From Arctopsyche grandis (Eukaryota; Arthropoda; Insecta; Trichoptera; Hydropsychidae): DNA of 64,000 bases. The translations under genes and the position numbers were made by a program. The notes under the pieces were generated by a model. It did no database searches. It was not told where the DNA came from and saw only the letters and a list, made by a program, of their open reading frames with translations. The stretch spans positions 9,342,001-9,406,000 of the forward strand of contig NC_135365.1 in NCBI RefSeq assembly GCF_051622035.1, given 5' to 3'. Of this stretch, positions 1 through 11,045 are shown in pieces; position 1 is the first letter of the stretch; every line of letters begins with the position of its first letter.

Positions 1-39
1 TCGTGCATTTAGTAATAAAGCCTGTTTAAGACTTGTCAG

Positions 40-120
40 GTGATTTATTTATTTACATACTAGCCAGTCACATTACAAAATACTCTAGCGCGTCACTGTG
101 ACCAGACATATAAGCATAAT
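40..120 (-). repeat. 3' end fragment of a LINE (same family as 59893-61163)
   Basis: The stretch with TTATTTATTTACATACTAGC, then CAGTCACATTACA and GCGCGTCACTGTGACC, matches the 3' end of the LINE at 59920-59985. It lies in the same orientation (polyA tail toward low coordinates). Only the tail is present. Confidence 0.6.
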
Positions 121-139
121 ACAAATACTATATATGAGG

Positions 140-440
140 AAATTAGCGAGACATCTATGTTATAGATTTTTGAAATCATGTTCAAATAGTTGTAACATAT
201 TGGGTAGGATGGTTTTTGCCAATTTGGTGGAGGAACCGCTTTATCAATAAAATCAGATACATTGACAAACTATGATAGGAAACGATCGACTTGGAGTCTC
301 AAATATCTTAAGTCTGACCAGCAGCATTAAAGATTATACTCAGAATAAATTCTTTCCGATCGCGGTCAGCTCACGGGATCGAACCCGGCGACCTCACAGT
401 GCTTAGTATCAACGCAACCACCGAGCCATGCTGTTGGCTG
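140..440 (-). repeat. tRNA-derived SINE copy (minus orientation, 3' truncated)
   Basis: Matches the SINE best seen at 55939-56349. The tRNA-like head is at 380-440 (GATCGAACCCGGCGACCTC is the reverse of a B box, next to the A-box region). The body contains GAAACGATCGACTTGGAGTC and GTTTTTGCCAATTTGGTGG in reverse orientation. The family tail is missing here. Confidence 0.75.
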
Positions 441-501
441 AATCGCGCATGTGCATTGTCGCTATGTCGCTATCACTTATTTATATGTATTTATTATATA
501 C

Positions 502-545
502 ATAAGCCCAACAGGTAAACCTCAATGCGCCTTCCTGGCTAATTA
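502..545 (-). repeat. SINE 3'-tail fragment
   Basis: Contains CAATGCGCCTTCCTGG, the stem-forming 3' end of the same SINE family. Confidence 0.6.
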
Positions 546-589
546 TGTATATTAATATGTACTATGTATTGATAAATTTGACAAACATT

Positions 590-700
590 TAGCTGTGACG
601 TACATGTGTCGAATCGAAACGACTATTATAGTAGGGCGAGCGTTATCTCAGACAGACAGACATACAGAAACAGACGGAATAGCGATATTATATACATGAT
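590..700 (+). repeat. Interspersed repeat fragment (GACTATTATAGTA family)
   Basis: AGCTGTGACGTACATGTGTC, then GAAACGACTATTATAGTA and a (CAGA)n-like run. Related stretches occur at 6810-6880 (+), 10866-10940 (-) and 24770-24850 (-). Confidence 0.6.
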
Positions 701-2596
701 ACTAAGAAGTCTTCGGAAGTCAATTAGAACTGAATGACCGATTGATTGTTTACTTATTTTCCGTTTTCTCCGCAAATCCTGACGTAAAGATAAATAGGAA
801 ATTGTTGATTTTCAACGGGAGTTGTGTAAAAATCGACAGTGTATATACTAAACATTACAGAAGTGAAACTTACTTACGGAACAGATTAGGTTTGTGAGGT
901 AATTTTTCAAGACGGAGGTGCAACGTTTCGTAACACGCTCAACCGCACAGATCCAATTCACTATACCATGCATAAAGAAGTATCCACTTAAAAAAATAAA
1001 CGCTTTTTAGGCACTTTAGACAAACATTTGATACGTTGCACACGCACCTGTAGAAATTCCTCGACACACATCTAATTGTTGAAAAAATAAAATATTTCGA
1101 CTGCACGTATGTAGCCATTCTACATATGAACAGTTTGTTTAGGCATGTTTACCATAAAACGATGTCGCAATGGCGAGAGATGAAATCACCTGAACTATCC
1201 CATCACAGCACGCACACACAGATATCCATATACAATCCCATGTTTATTCTACTACACGGAATTGTCACACAGTTCTACAAATACGTTTTTAGTTACGTTT
1301 TATTTACAACAAACACCCACACCACACGTGCTGACTAAAATTCACCCAACTTAAAAAAAAACGGTGGGCGATTGTTGTCGCGGCTATATTTGATCTGCAC
1401 CATTATTTAATACCCAAGATATCACGCTTTGGATAATATAATACGTCCTTTTACAAATTGCCGGCGCTATGGTTCCCAAAAGTGATACATAGAGAGTAAA
1501 AATATGGATAAGAGACAAGTGGCGCAACCCAGAAGAAGCAGATGGCTCGCTTGGGTGAAGCAATGCTGAAATTACAGTGGATCCAAATTCAAAAAATCAA
1601 GACTAAAGTTGGTATTATATCGTAACCAAATCAACCATCTGGCTCGAGCGATGGTCTTAAAGCATAGAACTACGCTCGTCCTAGCTCGGGATTTCGCGCG
1701 GAAATGAACGGATCCATTTATATTATCTTCGGAAATGAACAGATCCATTAAAAAAATCTTCATTTGTCTTTTCATTAAATTTATTTGAATGGAAAACAAT
1801 TAATATTATTTAACGACCGACCAATCACAAACGTCTTTGACCAACCAATCGGAAACGTCTTTGACGACATCCAATCAGAAACGAATTAAAGACGCCGTTT
1901 CGGTTTTATATATAAAATTTGAAATAAAAATTAGTTTCGTTTACTACCAGAGTGCATACACAATTTCATAGATTTTTAGCATAAATTTGGATGACTATTA
2001 TGTACGCTTTATGTAGTTAACTTTCAATTTAATATGCATAATCTCAAGACAGAACTTTCGCTTTTGGTCAATAACCAAACTTGGGGGGAAAAGGTCGAAT
2101 GTGTCGGGTTGAAGCGGTTATAAAGGTCGTAGACGTGCATCGAACGTCTAAAACCAGCCCTATGCAGCATTTGCACCACCTCCCACCCACCCCCCACATA
2201 CTATGTAGTATGTATTTCCATTTCAAGCCGTTAGTAACACTGCAGGGGCAGAAGGTTCAGCGAGTTGAAAAAAAAGACAATTCAGCTGTTAGCTGAAATG
2301 TATAGCCACCATTTTGTCGACAAGGAGTTCCAAACATGAGGTAACGGTACCAATTTCCGTCAGAGTCGATATTCAGTTTTTTTATTAAATGAATGAAGCT
2401 AGTTTTTTTTATAAGTTTCATTTAAAATTATTTAAAATATCAAAGCTTTATCTCCTGCACTTCATCTCTAAACCAGCTACACTGCAAGAAGTTGTGGGTA
2501 GTAGAAGATGAACATATTTTTTGATACATAGTAACATTAAATGCCAATCACTTCAAATACTATAGCAAATGTAGATTAGAAATGAAGCGCAGGTAC
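701..2596. other. Intergenic DNA with one CCAAT/TATA repeat module
   Basis: No coding exon is supported here. The short open frames at 1126-1338 and 1572-1799 have no family features. The only structure is the repeat module at 1640-1960, listed separately. Confidence 0.5.
1805..1960 (+). repeat. CCAAT-box tandem module followed by a TATA box (transposon-derived)
   Basis: CCAATC occurs at 1821, 1845 and 1871, each followed by AAACG, giving a degenerate 24-26 bp tandem repeat, with TTTTATATATAAAA at about 1904-1917. It is a diverged copy of the module at 59001-59130, which belongs to the ACTAGT-ended element family. Confidence 0.6.
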
Positions 2597-3208
2597 TTAA
2601 CCTTTTGAGTGCTGACATCTTTTCTGTTGAAAGCCCTCCACGCTGAAAATTTCGCCAAAATTTCCAACTAGAATTATTTAGAAATCCAATAGAAAGCAGG
2701 TATAAAAATTGTAGCTAATCCAAACAAACCCTAGATCACTACCCTAGATAACTACCGCTGAGGATTTTGAGTTTTTTAAAGGTGTGTTTTAACTCTCCAA
2801 TATATCTTGCAACAATATAAAATTAATAAAAGTCTATTAATGATTGTATTTTTCCAAAACTGGCTCTATCTTCTTCGTTGTTGTTAAAATATAATGCTCG
2901 CAATCTAAATTCCAAGCCACAATCAACATAAAATACTCAGCAATTAGGGATTTCCATCGAGAATTTCTGCTATGGTTATAAATTTAGAAATTCCGGTGTA
3001 AACCAGTCTTCATAAACGTTGACAAACGAATGGCACGGATTACACGGCCCATATTCAAAGCATTTTTTTCAATGCCACCTGGAAAGGCTTAGCGGGTAGT
3101 ATTCTTTATTTTTTACATACTCAAAAAACAACGCCTATCGGCGTATTTCAGGCTCATGGAATTTTTGGCAAAACGCCGATCGGCGTTGGTCAGCATTTAA
3201 AGGGTTAA
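2597..3208 (+). mobile_element. TTAA-flanked MITE, family A (piggyBac-like), copy 1
   Basis: Flanked by TTAA on both sides (2597-2600, 3205-3208). The ends CCTTTTGAGTGCTGAC and GGTCAGCATTTAAAGGG are inverted repeats. A near-identical arrangement at 36903-37606 confirms the family. It encodes nothing. The TTAA target and C-rich start are the signature of piggyBac-type transposition; the assignment is inference. Confidence 0.8.
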
Positions 3209-4075
3209 GCTTTGCTATTGCAAACATTTAAAAACAAGGAAAAACTTCTGAGGATTAGAATTTTAATGATCTAGTCCTGATTTAGCAGCTAGACTTAGTT
3301 CTGCAAAAAGGATCTAACCCGCATGTCATCGTCCATCCAGTGGAATGGCGTGGCATCCAGTAGAATTCGACCAAGCTCGAAGTTTCCACAGAGTCAGGTT
3401 TATTTACAAGTGAAGTGCGGTCTGCCTGCTGATTTATCGTCTCGATCATTAAAGCGGCTCGTCTTAAAACCGATCGATTAATGATTCTCCGGGTGCAACG
3501 AACCGGTTGCAATTACGCACGTTGTCACAACACTCTTTTTCGCATGCCAACATTGTACATAATCGATTGGCGGAGCAGTTACTCGACCATGTTTGCGTAC
3601 GATGCGAGATAAGATAAAATTTCGAGACTGAATGTACGCTTTTCCCGTGAAAGTGAACGTGAAAGCGTTTTGTTAAAATTGGCACAATGCGAGATGTCAA
3701 GTTTGCGAATGCACAAAAAACAAAGAGCAAACAAACGAGTTTTGGAAGAGAACAATTTAAATTTCAGCTTCCAGTGACAGGTGAGTGCAAACGGGTGACT
3801 TTACACTCTTGCTCCAGTTACAATAAAACACTATTCAGCTACTTGTGAAAGCAACCAAGATTAATCATAATGCATTATATATAGTGTATCCTCTCCTTTG
3901 TGTAATACATTAGAGACTAATGTTCTCGGCACTTAGTATGTATAATAGATGACAACCACTTTAGGTATTCTTGGATATAAAACGCGACCCAAAACATGTT
4001 TAGCTCCAAGAATCTTATCTGTAAACTGAAGACAGAAAAAATAATTCACATAAGATTATGATATCCATGAATTAC
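3209..4075. other. Intergenic DNA, nothing recognised
   Basis: Short open frames on the minus strand (3282-3730) overlap in different frames and match no family I know. No repeat structure was seen. Confidence 0.4.
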
Positions 4076-4080
4076 ATACA

Positions 4081-4237
4081 CTAGTGTTGTGCCCGTTGAT
4101 TTCAACGGGTAGCTTCGGAAAGGAATTGATACACGAATTAAAATAAAGTTATAGTATGTTATGTATAAATAAGGTAATTTTAGGCTCGCGCTCGTATAAA
4201 ATAATGCGCCTTTCGCACGCGTCGAAATGATGAATAA

Positions 4238-4286
<49 letters not shown>

Positions 4287-4570
4287 TGTGTGTGTATGAG
4301 TATGTGTATACTCCCGCGCAGCGCATCTGACGTCGACGTCACCCGTTCTAAGGCAGGTGCTCAATATCAGGAGCACAAGTCAGACGCTCCACCCCACCCC
4401 CCAACTCCCCGCGACTCCTCAACACGATCGGTCGTCACGCCACATCCCTATAGCGGATAGTTCAAATGCACCCCATTGGTCAGAACGTATCATCGTTGCT
4501 ATAATTGGTCAAACGTTTTAGTCCAATACGCGCTGATTGGTTGTGCGCCTCGTTCGTGTGTATTTATTTT
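4081..4570 (+). mobile_element. ACTAGT-ended element, copy without the foldback insertion
   Basis: Begins ACTAGTGTTGTGCCCGTTGA at 4081. It matches in reverse the flanks of the foldback element at 59000-59428 and 61977-62115: the GACGTCGACGTCACCCGTT block, the TG/CA microsatellite and the ATTGGTC/CCAAT cluster. It contains a TG repeat (about 4239-4292). A TTAA-flanked MITE sits at its far end. Confidence 0.65.
4239..4292 (+). repeat. (TG)n microsatellite
   Basis: A near-perfect TG dinucleotide run. The His/Thr and Val/Cys open frames here are artefacts of it. Confidence 0.95.
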
Positions 4571-4571
4571 A

Positions 4572-4817
4572 TTAACCACTTCATCGCCATAAGCGCACCG
4601 GTGCGCGCTCCTTTGTATTTAAGGCTGTGACTCGAAATTAATTTTGGTATCCTCAGTGACATCTAAAAAATATCCTGTGATACTAATGAAATTGTAAACA
4701 GTCAATATTTTTCGTAAGTTTGTGATATATTCAAGAGGTAGTGTCAAGGGTTGGCACTAAACCCATAATACATTAATCGAATCGGCTTCTACAAACACGT
4801 GGCGATTAAGTAGTTAA
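4572..4817 (+). mobile_element. TTAA-flanked MITE, family B, copy 1
   Basis: [TTAA]CCACTTCATCGCCA ... TGGCGATTAAGTAG[TTAA], 246 bp, with 14-bp inverted ends. The interior has GCGCACCGGTGCGCGC, a perfect palindrome. A second copy of 247 bp, inverted, is at 42367-42613. Confidence 0.85.
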
Positions 4818-6270
4818 ATATCTCTAGGCACAACATATACTCCTGGGATTTTAAAATTTGTTTTTTTTTTAAATATCCATACTGGTCGACGCGTCCGCCA
4901 CATACCCACACACATACATACATCACGTCCGTTTTTATATAAATTATTTATTGGTAATAAAATAAGCAGAGTAGCCAAGATAAAATTATCATTACGGATG
5001 AAAACGACAAATAGAGTGTCTTCAAAAGAACATAAATGCCGTTGTTTCTGAAGAAGGACCTTTTAGATTAACATGTTTTTCAATTCAATGGAAGATGGAC
5101 AAAGATCGATCGATACCCAAGTGAGTGGAAGGAAGTAAAGTTGATACTGTGAGATGAGTAAGTTAGATTCAGATGGATGGGTGTTACTCAGGACGGAAAG
5201 ATACAGAAGCGTTTTGATGAAAACTTCATCCAACGATGCGTGGCTGTGAAATGATGATGATTATGAAGCAGTGAAAGGGCAAAACATCACTGTGTGCTTT
5301 CAATGCGTTCAGACAAAAATTACAGCGTGAGCAAAAAAAAATAACGGTTAGGTACGTATACTATCGTTTTCCTTGTTTTCATTTACGATAAACATTCTGT
5401 AATGTCTCGGTTGAAATGTGAACGCTATCAGAAGTTGGCGTTGTGGTGAAGTGGTCAAAAGTGAAGCAAAACAAACGGTCCGACTTCCTGTGTCCTTTTG
5501 TGGCTGTGAAAACGCGTCATACAATTAATTCCGCGCAATTTAACTACACACATACACCGAAAATAAACATTTGACTGATTTTTTTTAATCATTTGGAGAT
5601 AGAAGTTGGAAGACGAACCTTGCAGAAGAAGTCACACGAGGGAAAAGAACAATGAACGTGGAACGGAAATACGGTCGACCTACGACAATCATTCCCGAGA
5701 AATTTCCACAACACTGAATTCATATAATGCTGGACTAAAAAAACAACCATTGACCAACTGATGAAAGTGAAGATACTATGTGTTCGAACCCTCTTTATGT
5801 TTAATGAATTGTTTTATTTATTTTTTAAATCAAAACTTGTATATATTTTGTTGAAAAGAGCTTAATTTTTCTGTAAGATATCTTCATGACTAATTTTATG
5901 AGTACATGATATTGAACGTTTTTAATTTTTATTCATTATTATTTTTATAATAACAAAAAATCATTACAAATTCTTTATACGAGTATGTCGAACTCATGAA
6001 ACAAATAATAAAAATTTCATTGTCGATGCGGTGAGAAACGCATTTTATGTAGTTTTACAAATGCTCTAAAAATTCTATTTCCTCACAAATATTAATGTCA
6101 ACCCCGCATATGTAGTTCTTTATTACAAACGCATGTTTCGTTCCGGTATTTAAAAGTTCTTATTTTCAAATAGATATTGTTTTAACCCCACATATGTATG
6201 TAGCTCTTTATTTCGAACGCAAGTTTCGTTCCGGATTTAAAAGCTCGTAATTTAAATTAGATTTAATAAT
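4818..6270. other. Intergenic DNA, possible decayed retroelement tail
   Basis: No supported exon. At 5140-5280 a stretch with GATGAGTAAGTTAGATTCAG and ending in a TGATGATGAT run resembles the 3' end of a decayed LINE, but the evidence is weak. Confidence 0.3.
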
Positions 6271-6275
6271 ATTAT

Positions 6276-6915
6276 ATTACTAGTATTGTGCCCGATGTGA
6301 TATCATCGTATGGGTTATGGCATATTAAGATAATAATTTAAAAAAAATTAAAAGAATGGTGTCGGTCCTGTGTTCGATCCGCGCGCGGTCGTATTTTTTT
6401 CAAATACGTTTTAAATATATTGAATTGTTTATTATGAAAAAAATAAAAACTAACTACCTACCTACCAGTGGCGTGCGCTGAAATTCTCTCTCTTTTTGTC
6501 GTGCAGCCTTACTTAATGTGCACGAGCAGAATACAAGAGGAACAGGCTGTTCCTCTTGTATCCCGTTCGTGCACATTAAGGCTGTACGACAAAAAAAAAA
6601 GAGATAGAATTTCAGCGCACGCCACTGCTACTTACATATAAAAAATATAAAACACCAATAGAAAAATGAATTAATTAAATAAATTTTCAATAGATGGCGC
6701 TAAATGCTCAGAGACTAGTTTGCCTAGAGGAAACATTGGTAGCAAACACTATATATAGAAGTTTTTTGTTGATCTGTCATTATATTCGTACGTTTTGTTG
6801 GCAGTGTTTTAACTGTGACGTACATGTTTCAAATAGAAAAGACTATTATAGTACAGCGAGCGTCATATTACGCAGCTATAATATATATGTATATGATGGA
6901 ATATCGACCAAGTAA
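6276..6915 (+). mobile_element. ACTAGT-ended / GACTATTATA repeat, with a hAT MITE inserted
   Basis: Starts CTAGTATTGTGCCCGATGTG and runs through GATCCGCGCGCGGTCG and TAGATGGCGCTAAATGCTC to GACTATTATAGTACAGCG. An inverted copy of the same sequence order occupies 24755-25595, without the hAT MITE (6466-6627). Confidence 0.65.
6466..6627 (+). mobile_element. hAT-like hairpin MITE, copy 1
   Basis: Nearly perfect palindrome: CAGTGGCGTGCGCTGAAATT ... AATTTCAGCGCACGCCACTG. The halves are about 80 bp each and meet at GAGGAACAGGC/TGTTCCTC. The 8-bp target duplication is CTACCTAC / CTACTTAC (one mismatch). CAGTGGCG ends with 8-bp duplications are typical of hAT elements. Confidence 0.88.
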
Positions 6916-6973
6916 TGTTAAGTTGTTGATAAATTCAAATCTGTATGTATTATCATCATCACTTATATGCATA

Positions 6974-7228
6974 TCATAGTATGGAACGCTTTATATTCGT
7001 CATAACAAGGAGAGATAGGAAACGGAATGTGTATATGAGTATGACATGAAAAGGGTAGTAGATATAATGGAAAGTGTGAAGAGATTGAAATGGCAATAGG
7101 CGGGTCACGTAGCTTGGCCGATAAATGGACGAAATAAGTGATACCCGAGAAAATGTAAAAGGGTGCAAGAAGGCCACGGGGGAGATGGGTGGATGAAATT
7201 AGAAAAATGTGTGGAGTGAGATGGATGA
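6974..7228 (+). pseudogene. Decayed C-terminal end of a LINE reverse transcriptase
   Basis: Frames read AGHVA followed (after frame changes) by [20 protein letters not shown]. This is the Arg-rich 'WAGHVAR...RRRGRPRTRW' type tail of RTE-like non-LTR retrotransposons. Stops and frameshifts make it non-functional. It ends at a CAGTGGCG transposon boundary at 7231. Confidence 0.55.
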
Positions 7229-7230
7229 GT

Positions 7231-7742
<512 letters not shown>

Positions 7743-8632
7743 ATGAGAGTTGCTCAAAACAGAGACGAATGGAAGCATATTGGAGAGGCTTTCATTCAGC
7801 AGTGAGTGGGGAATGGCTGTAAATGAATATATGTAAGTATAGATAAAATGAGACGCAAAATTTCCAATTAGATTATGATTTGAATCGGAAATTTGACATG
7901 TTTTGTTAGTTGTTTGGATCTTCATTTTTCTAACATATGTAATTACAGTTTTAATAAAGTTCAATTGCGTCCGTTTAAAAACGATAAGATAACATTTGCT
8001 CCCGCCTAAAAAAAAATGGAACAGAAGTACACATCGAGAACATTTTATAATAATCGGACCAAAACCGACTAAAGCGATACACAGAAGATGCTTCCGAGCA
8101 TCCAAAGGTACAGAAATAAACCCAAAGAAAGCACCAAAATTATTTCGGGAAACGTAAGCCGTGGGGTGAAGATACGAAGAATATATATATACATACATAT
8201 ATTGTAAGGACGCTATCTTTTAGGGTGTCACAGAAGAGGAAGAAGAGTTTCGGTGTGAAATCGGAAACCGAAAGCTTTTATATTTTAGTCCGATCATGTT
8301 GTATGCATATACTACACGCCCAATTTCCGGTCAACTGGAGCCGTGTGTCCCAACCGTGACATTCTCAGCTGATTCCAATCCGACCGTTATATTGCAAAGT
8401 GAAGCTATCGATGATCGTGTGTTATTGTACGCAGTGAAGAAATGTATGTATGCGCACTTGCGCAATGAAGTATCTTCCGGTGAAGAAGTGACGTCAGGGG
8501 AATGAGTACAAAAAATAAATAAAAATCGTGTAATCGTCGTCGATATGAGTAATGGCAATGCAATGGCAAAGTAGTGGTAAAGTAAGTGGTGTGGTGGTGG
8601 TGTGGTGGTAGTAGTGGTGGTGGTATAGTTAC
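7743..8632. other. Start of LRCH intron 1, nothing else recognised
   Basis: A minus-strand open frame at 7728-8198 (156 codons) has no recognisable motif and a skewed composition. Near 8550-8630 there is a GGT/GTGGT-rich simple stretch just inside the intron. Confidence 0.4.
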
Positions 8633-8879
8633 CGGCGAGGACAGTGTCGGCGAGGTGGTATTTGCCGGTGTTGGGAAAGTCTTTGAGTTTGCGGCCGCTG
8701 AGTCGGAGATGTCCGCTGGCCGCCGCCTCGTCCAGGATGCGGTCCAGCGACCTGGACATCTGGGAGCGGATGTGAGCGTTGCCATTGCCATTGCTGTTGC
8801 CGTTGGTGTTGATGTTGATGTTGATGTTAGCGGTGGTAGTGGTGGTGGCGACGGCCGCCCCGCCCGCGCACGCGGCCAT
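8633..8879 (-). CDS. Lrch: First coding exon of an LRCH-type leucine-rich-repeat/calponin-homology protein (partial gene)
   Basis: The start ATG is at 8879 and the exon encodes 82 residues plus one base. It ends at 8633 before a GTAACT donor (phase 1). The N-terminus is low complexity: an Ala/Gly run, threonines, then alternating Asn-Ile and Asn-Gly pairs. It is followed by a block ending SLDRILDEAAASGHLRLSGR and KLKDFPNTGKYHLADTVLA. From the family as I know it, this matches the start of LRCH proteins just before the first leucine-rich repeat, where the next residue is normally Asp; the trailing G of this exon would begin that codon. LRCH proteins are cytoplasmic or cortical scaffolds with leucine-rich repeats and a C-terminal calponin homology domain. 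No later exons were recognised in 1-8632, so the gene probably continues past the left edge. Another LRR protein is possible but less likely. Confidence 0.72.
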
Positions 8880-9060
8880 CTCTCATGCCGTTCGAACGGT
8901 TTCTGCTCTGCGACCGGCTAAATCGCAACGAACGTCTATTGGCCAACCCCGCCCCACCCCGCACCAAACACATACTTGTGGCGTTCGCGATTCTCCACGC
9001 TCGCTCCCCTACGGGATTCGCAAACGGCTCTACACAAATAAATATAATAATAATATCAGG
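8880..9060 (-). promoter_or_regulatory. GC-rich upstream/5'UTR region of the LRCH gene
   Basis: Directly upstream of the LRCH start codon the base composition changes from AT-rich to CpG-rich. It contains a GC-box-like run (CCCCGCCCCACCCC at about 8948-8961) and an ATTGG/CCAAT box near 8938. This is what a CpG-rich insect promoter or 5'UTR often looks like. No TATA box is obvious. The promoter role is inferred from position and composition only. Confidence 0.35.
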
Positions 9061-9547
9061 GCCCTTACGAATAAATAATTCTTGCCAATATTACGCGGTA
9101 CGTCTCTATAAATACGCTACAACGCACGGAACACAATCGGATCAATTTACTTATAAAAATTTATCCCATATTGTTTATTGTGTGTTTTTGAATGCACTGT
9201 GCAATTTTTACCGATGCTTGCCCATCTTACGAGTAATATAAACAAATAGAGAAGTTTTTATCGGACATGCATACGTCGAGCACCGAGCATCAAATACGAC
9301 TGATGCTAAAATAATTTAGGATTGTCTGTGGACAATCGTCACTTGACAACAATATGACGCCTAAAGCCACCTCTATTAATATAATATTTCTCTGACCAGG
9401 AAGGTCTAACCTCAATGCGCTTTCCTAGACAATTAATTACAAACATTGCAGCATTTTTATTACATAAATCGCTGTATTTCAATCTATGGATTTAGACTTT
9501 TTAAATTTTTACATATTTATAGCCAGAGAGATGTAATAAGAATAGAG
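9058..9547 (+). repeat. Tandem duplication, unit 1 (empty site)
   Basis: The unit starts GGGCCCTTACGAATAAATAA and includes GAGAAGTTTTTATCGGAC, CATACGTCGAGCACCGAGCA and a SINE tail (9396-9490). Unit 2 starts at 9548 with the same sequence. In unit 1 TCGGAC runs directly into ATGCATACGTCG, whereas unit 2 has a LINE fragment between them. Confidence 0.75.
9396..9490 (-). repeat. SINE 3'-part fragment
   Basis: GACCAGGAAGGTCTAACC ... CAATGCGCTTTCCTAGACAA ... CATTGCAGCATTTTTATTAC, the reversed tail of the SINE family. Confidence 0.7.
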
Positions 9548-9640
9548 GGGCCCTTACGAATAAATAATTGTTGTTAATATTTCTCTGTTTGTATATATTA
9601 TTGTTGTAATATAAACAAACAGAGAAGTTTTTATCGGACT

Positions 9641-10403
9641 CATTTAACTTGTTTAGTGGCCAAGATTTAGGGAAAATACAAAAATTACAAAATAAAGCTA
9701 TGAGAGGTATTTTGAATGTTGGTTGATTAAAAAGTATTAGAAGCAGTGGGAGCTCGTCCATATGGGCTGCGGGGCTGCAGTCCTCCCAATACAGTACAAA
9801 TGCATGCTATTTTTGCCGTCCACATGGGCTGCGGGGCTGCAGTCCTCCCAGTATAGTACACATTCGAGCTATTTTTGTTTTTATTCGATCAGCGGTTTGG
9901 TTAACGAGCTACTGCAGCCTGAATAATCACTGCACACCCCCCCCCCCACTATAAAGTCTCACGAGCCGCTACTGATTAGAAGTATGTTAGATGAATTGGG
10001 ATGGTTGAGTATTAGTAATAGTTCAAAGGTAAGCACATTATCGTATGTTTATAAGTTAGATCATGAGTTATTACCCAATTATTTTAAGGATTATAGAATA
10101 AGAAATAGAGATATTCATAATCATTACACTAGAAATAAGAATAATTTAGTTGTAGGTAGAGTAAGAAAAAGAAAGACAGCTGGGGGTGTCTTTCACAGGG
10201 GTGTGCTAATGTATAACGCCCTCCCTGGGTGCATCAGGTATTCTAAGACCATGGATGCATTCTTGCGAGGAGCGAAGAGACACCTCTGTGAGGGACAGTA
10301 CATATAAGTTAAATATAGAATTTTAGATTTAAGTTATGAAGATGTTTTTTTTTTAAATTAGATAATAGCTTAAGTTATATATAAATAAAATAAATTAATA
10401 AAT
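9641..10403 (+). pseudogene. 5'-truncated LINE: C-terminal reverse-transcriptase region and 3'UTR
   Basis: Reads DLGKIQKLQNKAMRGILNVG, then an in-frame TGA, and after a 231-bp transposon insertion MLDELGWLSISNSSKV, YKLDHELLPNYFKDY and GVLMYNALPGCIRYSKTMDA. This is the conserved C-terminal end of jockey/CR1-type non-LTR retrotransposons. The last open frame is 9984-10307. The 3' end is A-rich (AAATAAAATAAATTAATAAA). Not active. Confidence 0.8.
9744..9974 (+). mobile_element. hAT-like non-autonomous element inserted in the LINE
   Basis: Starts CAGTGGGAGCTCGT and ends CACGAGCCGCTACTG. Flanked by a perfect 8-bp duplication ATTAGAAG (9736-9743 and 9975-9982). Inside is a direct repeat of about 66 bp (GGGCTGCGGGGCTGCAGTCC twice). 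Removing the element and one duplication restores the LINE reading frame. Confidence 0.88.
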
Positions 10404-10528
10404 ACATACGTCGAGCACCGAGCATCAAATACGACTGATGGCTAAAATTATTTAGGATTGTCTGTGGACAATCGTCACTTGACAACAATATGACGCCTAA
10501 AGCCACCTCTATTAATATAACATTTCTC

Positions 10529-10862
10529 TGACCAGGAAGGTCTAACAGATAGACTCCAATGCGCCTTCCTAGACAATTAATTACAAACATTGCAGCATTT
10601 TTATTACACAAATCGCTGTATTTCGAGATCTAGATCTATGGATTTAGACTTGTACATAAATTTTTACATATTTATATCAATCAAATTCAGATATTTGTGA
10701 CATAGCGGGTAGGATGATTTTTGCCAATATGATGGAGGAACCGTTTTAAAAATGAAATCAGATACATAGGTAAACTCTGATAAGAAACGATCGACTTGGA
10801 GTCACGAATATCCAAGTCTGACCAAGTATAAAAGATTAGCACGGGATCGAACCAGGTAACCT
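10529..10862 (-). repeat. SINE copy, head truncated
   Basis: Contains the reversed tail (CAATGCGCCTTCCTAGACAA), body (TTTTTGCCAATATGATGG) and GAAACGATCGACTTGGAGTC, ending near a degenerate B box (ACGGGATCGAACCAGG). Confidence 0.75.
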
Positions 10863-10865
10863 ATT

Positions 10866-11045
10866 ATATTCCGTCTGTGTGTCTGTCTGAGATAACGCTC
10901 GCCGTACTATAATAGTCGTTTCGATTCGACGTACACAGTGGTGTCACCCTAATAATCAATAGACGTTTAGAGACGTACCGCATAATATTGACAACAGTTA
11001 TTTATTTGTGAGGGCCCTTATATTATTAATTACATTTCTCTGTTC
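10866..11045 (-). repeat. Fragments of two interspersed repeats
   Basis: 10866-10940 is the reverse of the GACTATTATAGTA repeat with a TCTG run. 10960-11028 is the reverse of the 9058-9110 sequence (GTACCGCATAATATTG ... AGGGCCCTTA). Confidence 0.55.

Larger units (their letters stand above)
9548..10677 (+). repeat. Tandem duplication, unit 2 (split by a LINE fragment)
   Basis: 9548-9640 matches the start of unit 1 and 10404-10677 matches 9267-9522 (CATACGTCGAGCACCGAGCA onward). The interval 9641-10403 is LINE sequence. Confidence 0.75.

Noticed and set aside
4046..4460. Thr-His and Val-Cys rich frames
   Set aside because: Translation of the TG/CA repeat and flanking transposon sequence.
8586..9241. 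Plus-strand frames across the LRCH exon
   Set aside because: Shadows; the minus strand carries the conserved LRCH block and a matching splice donor.
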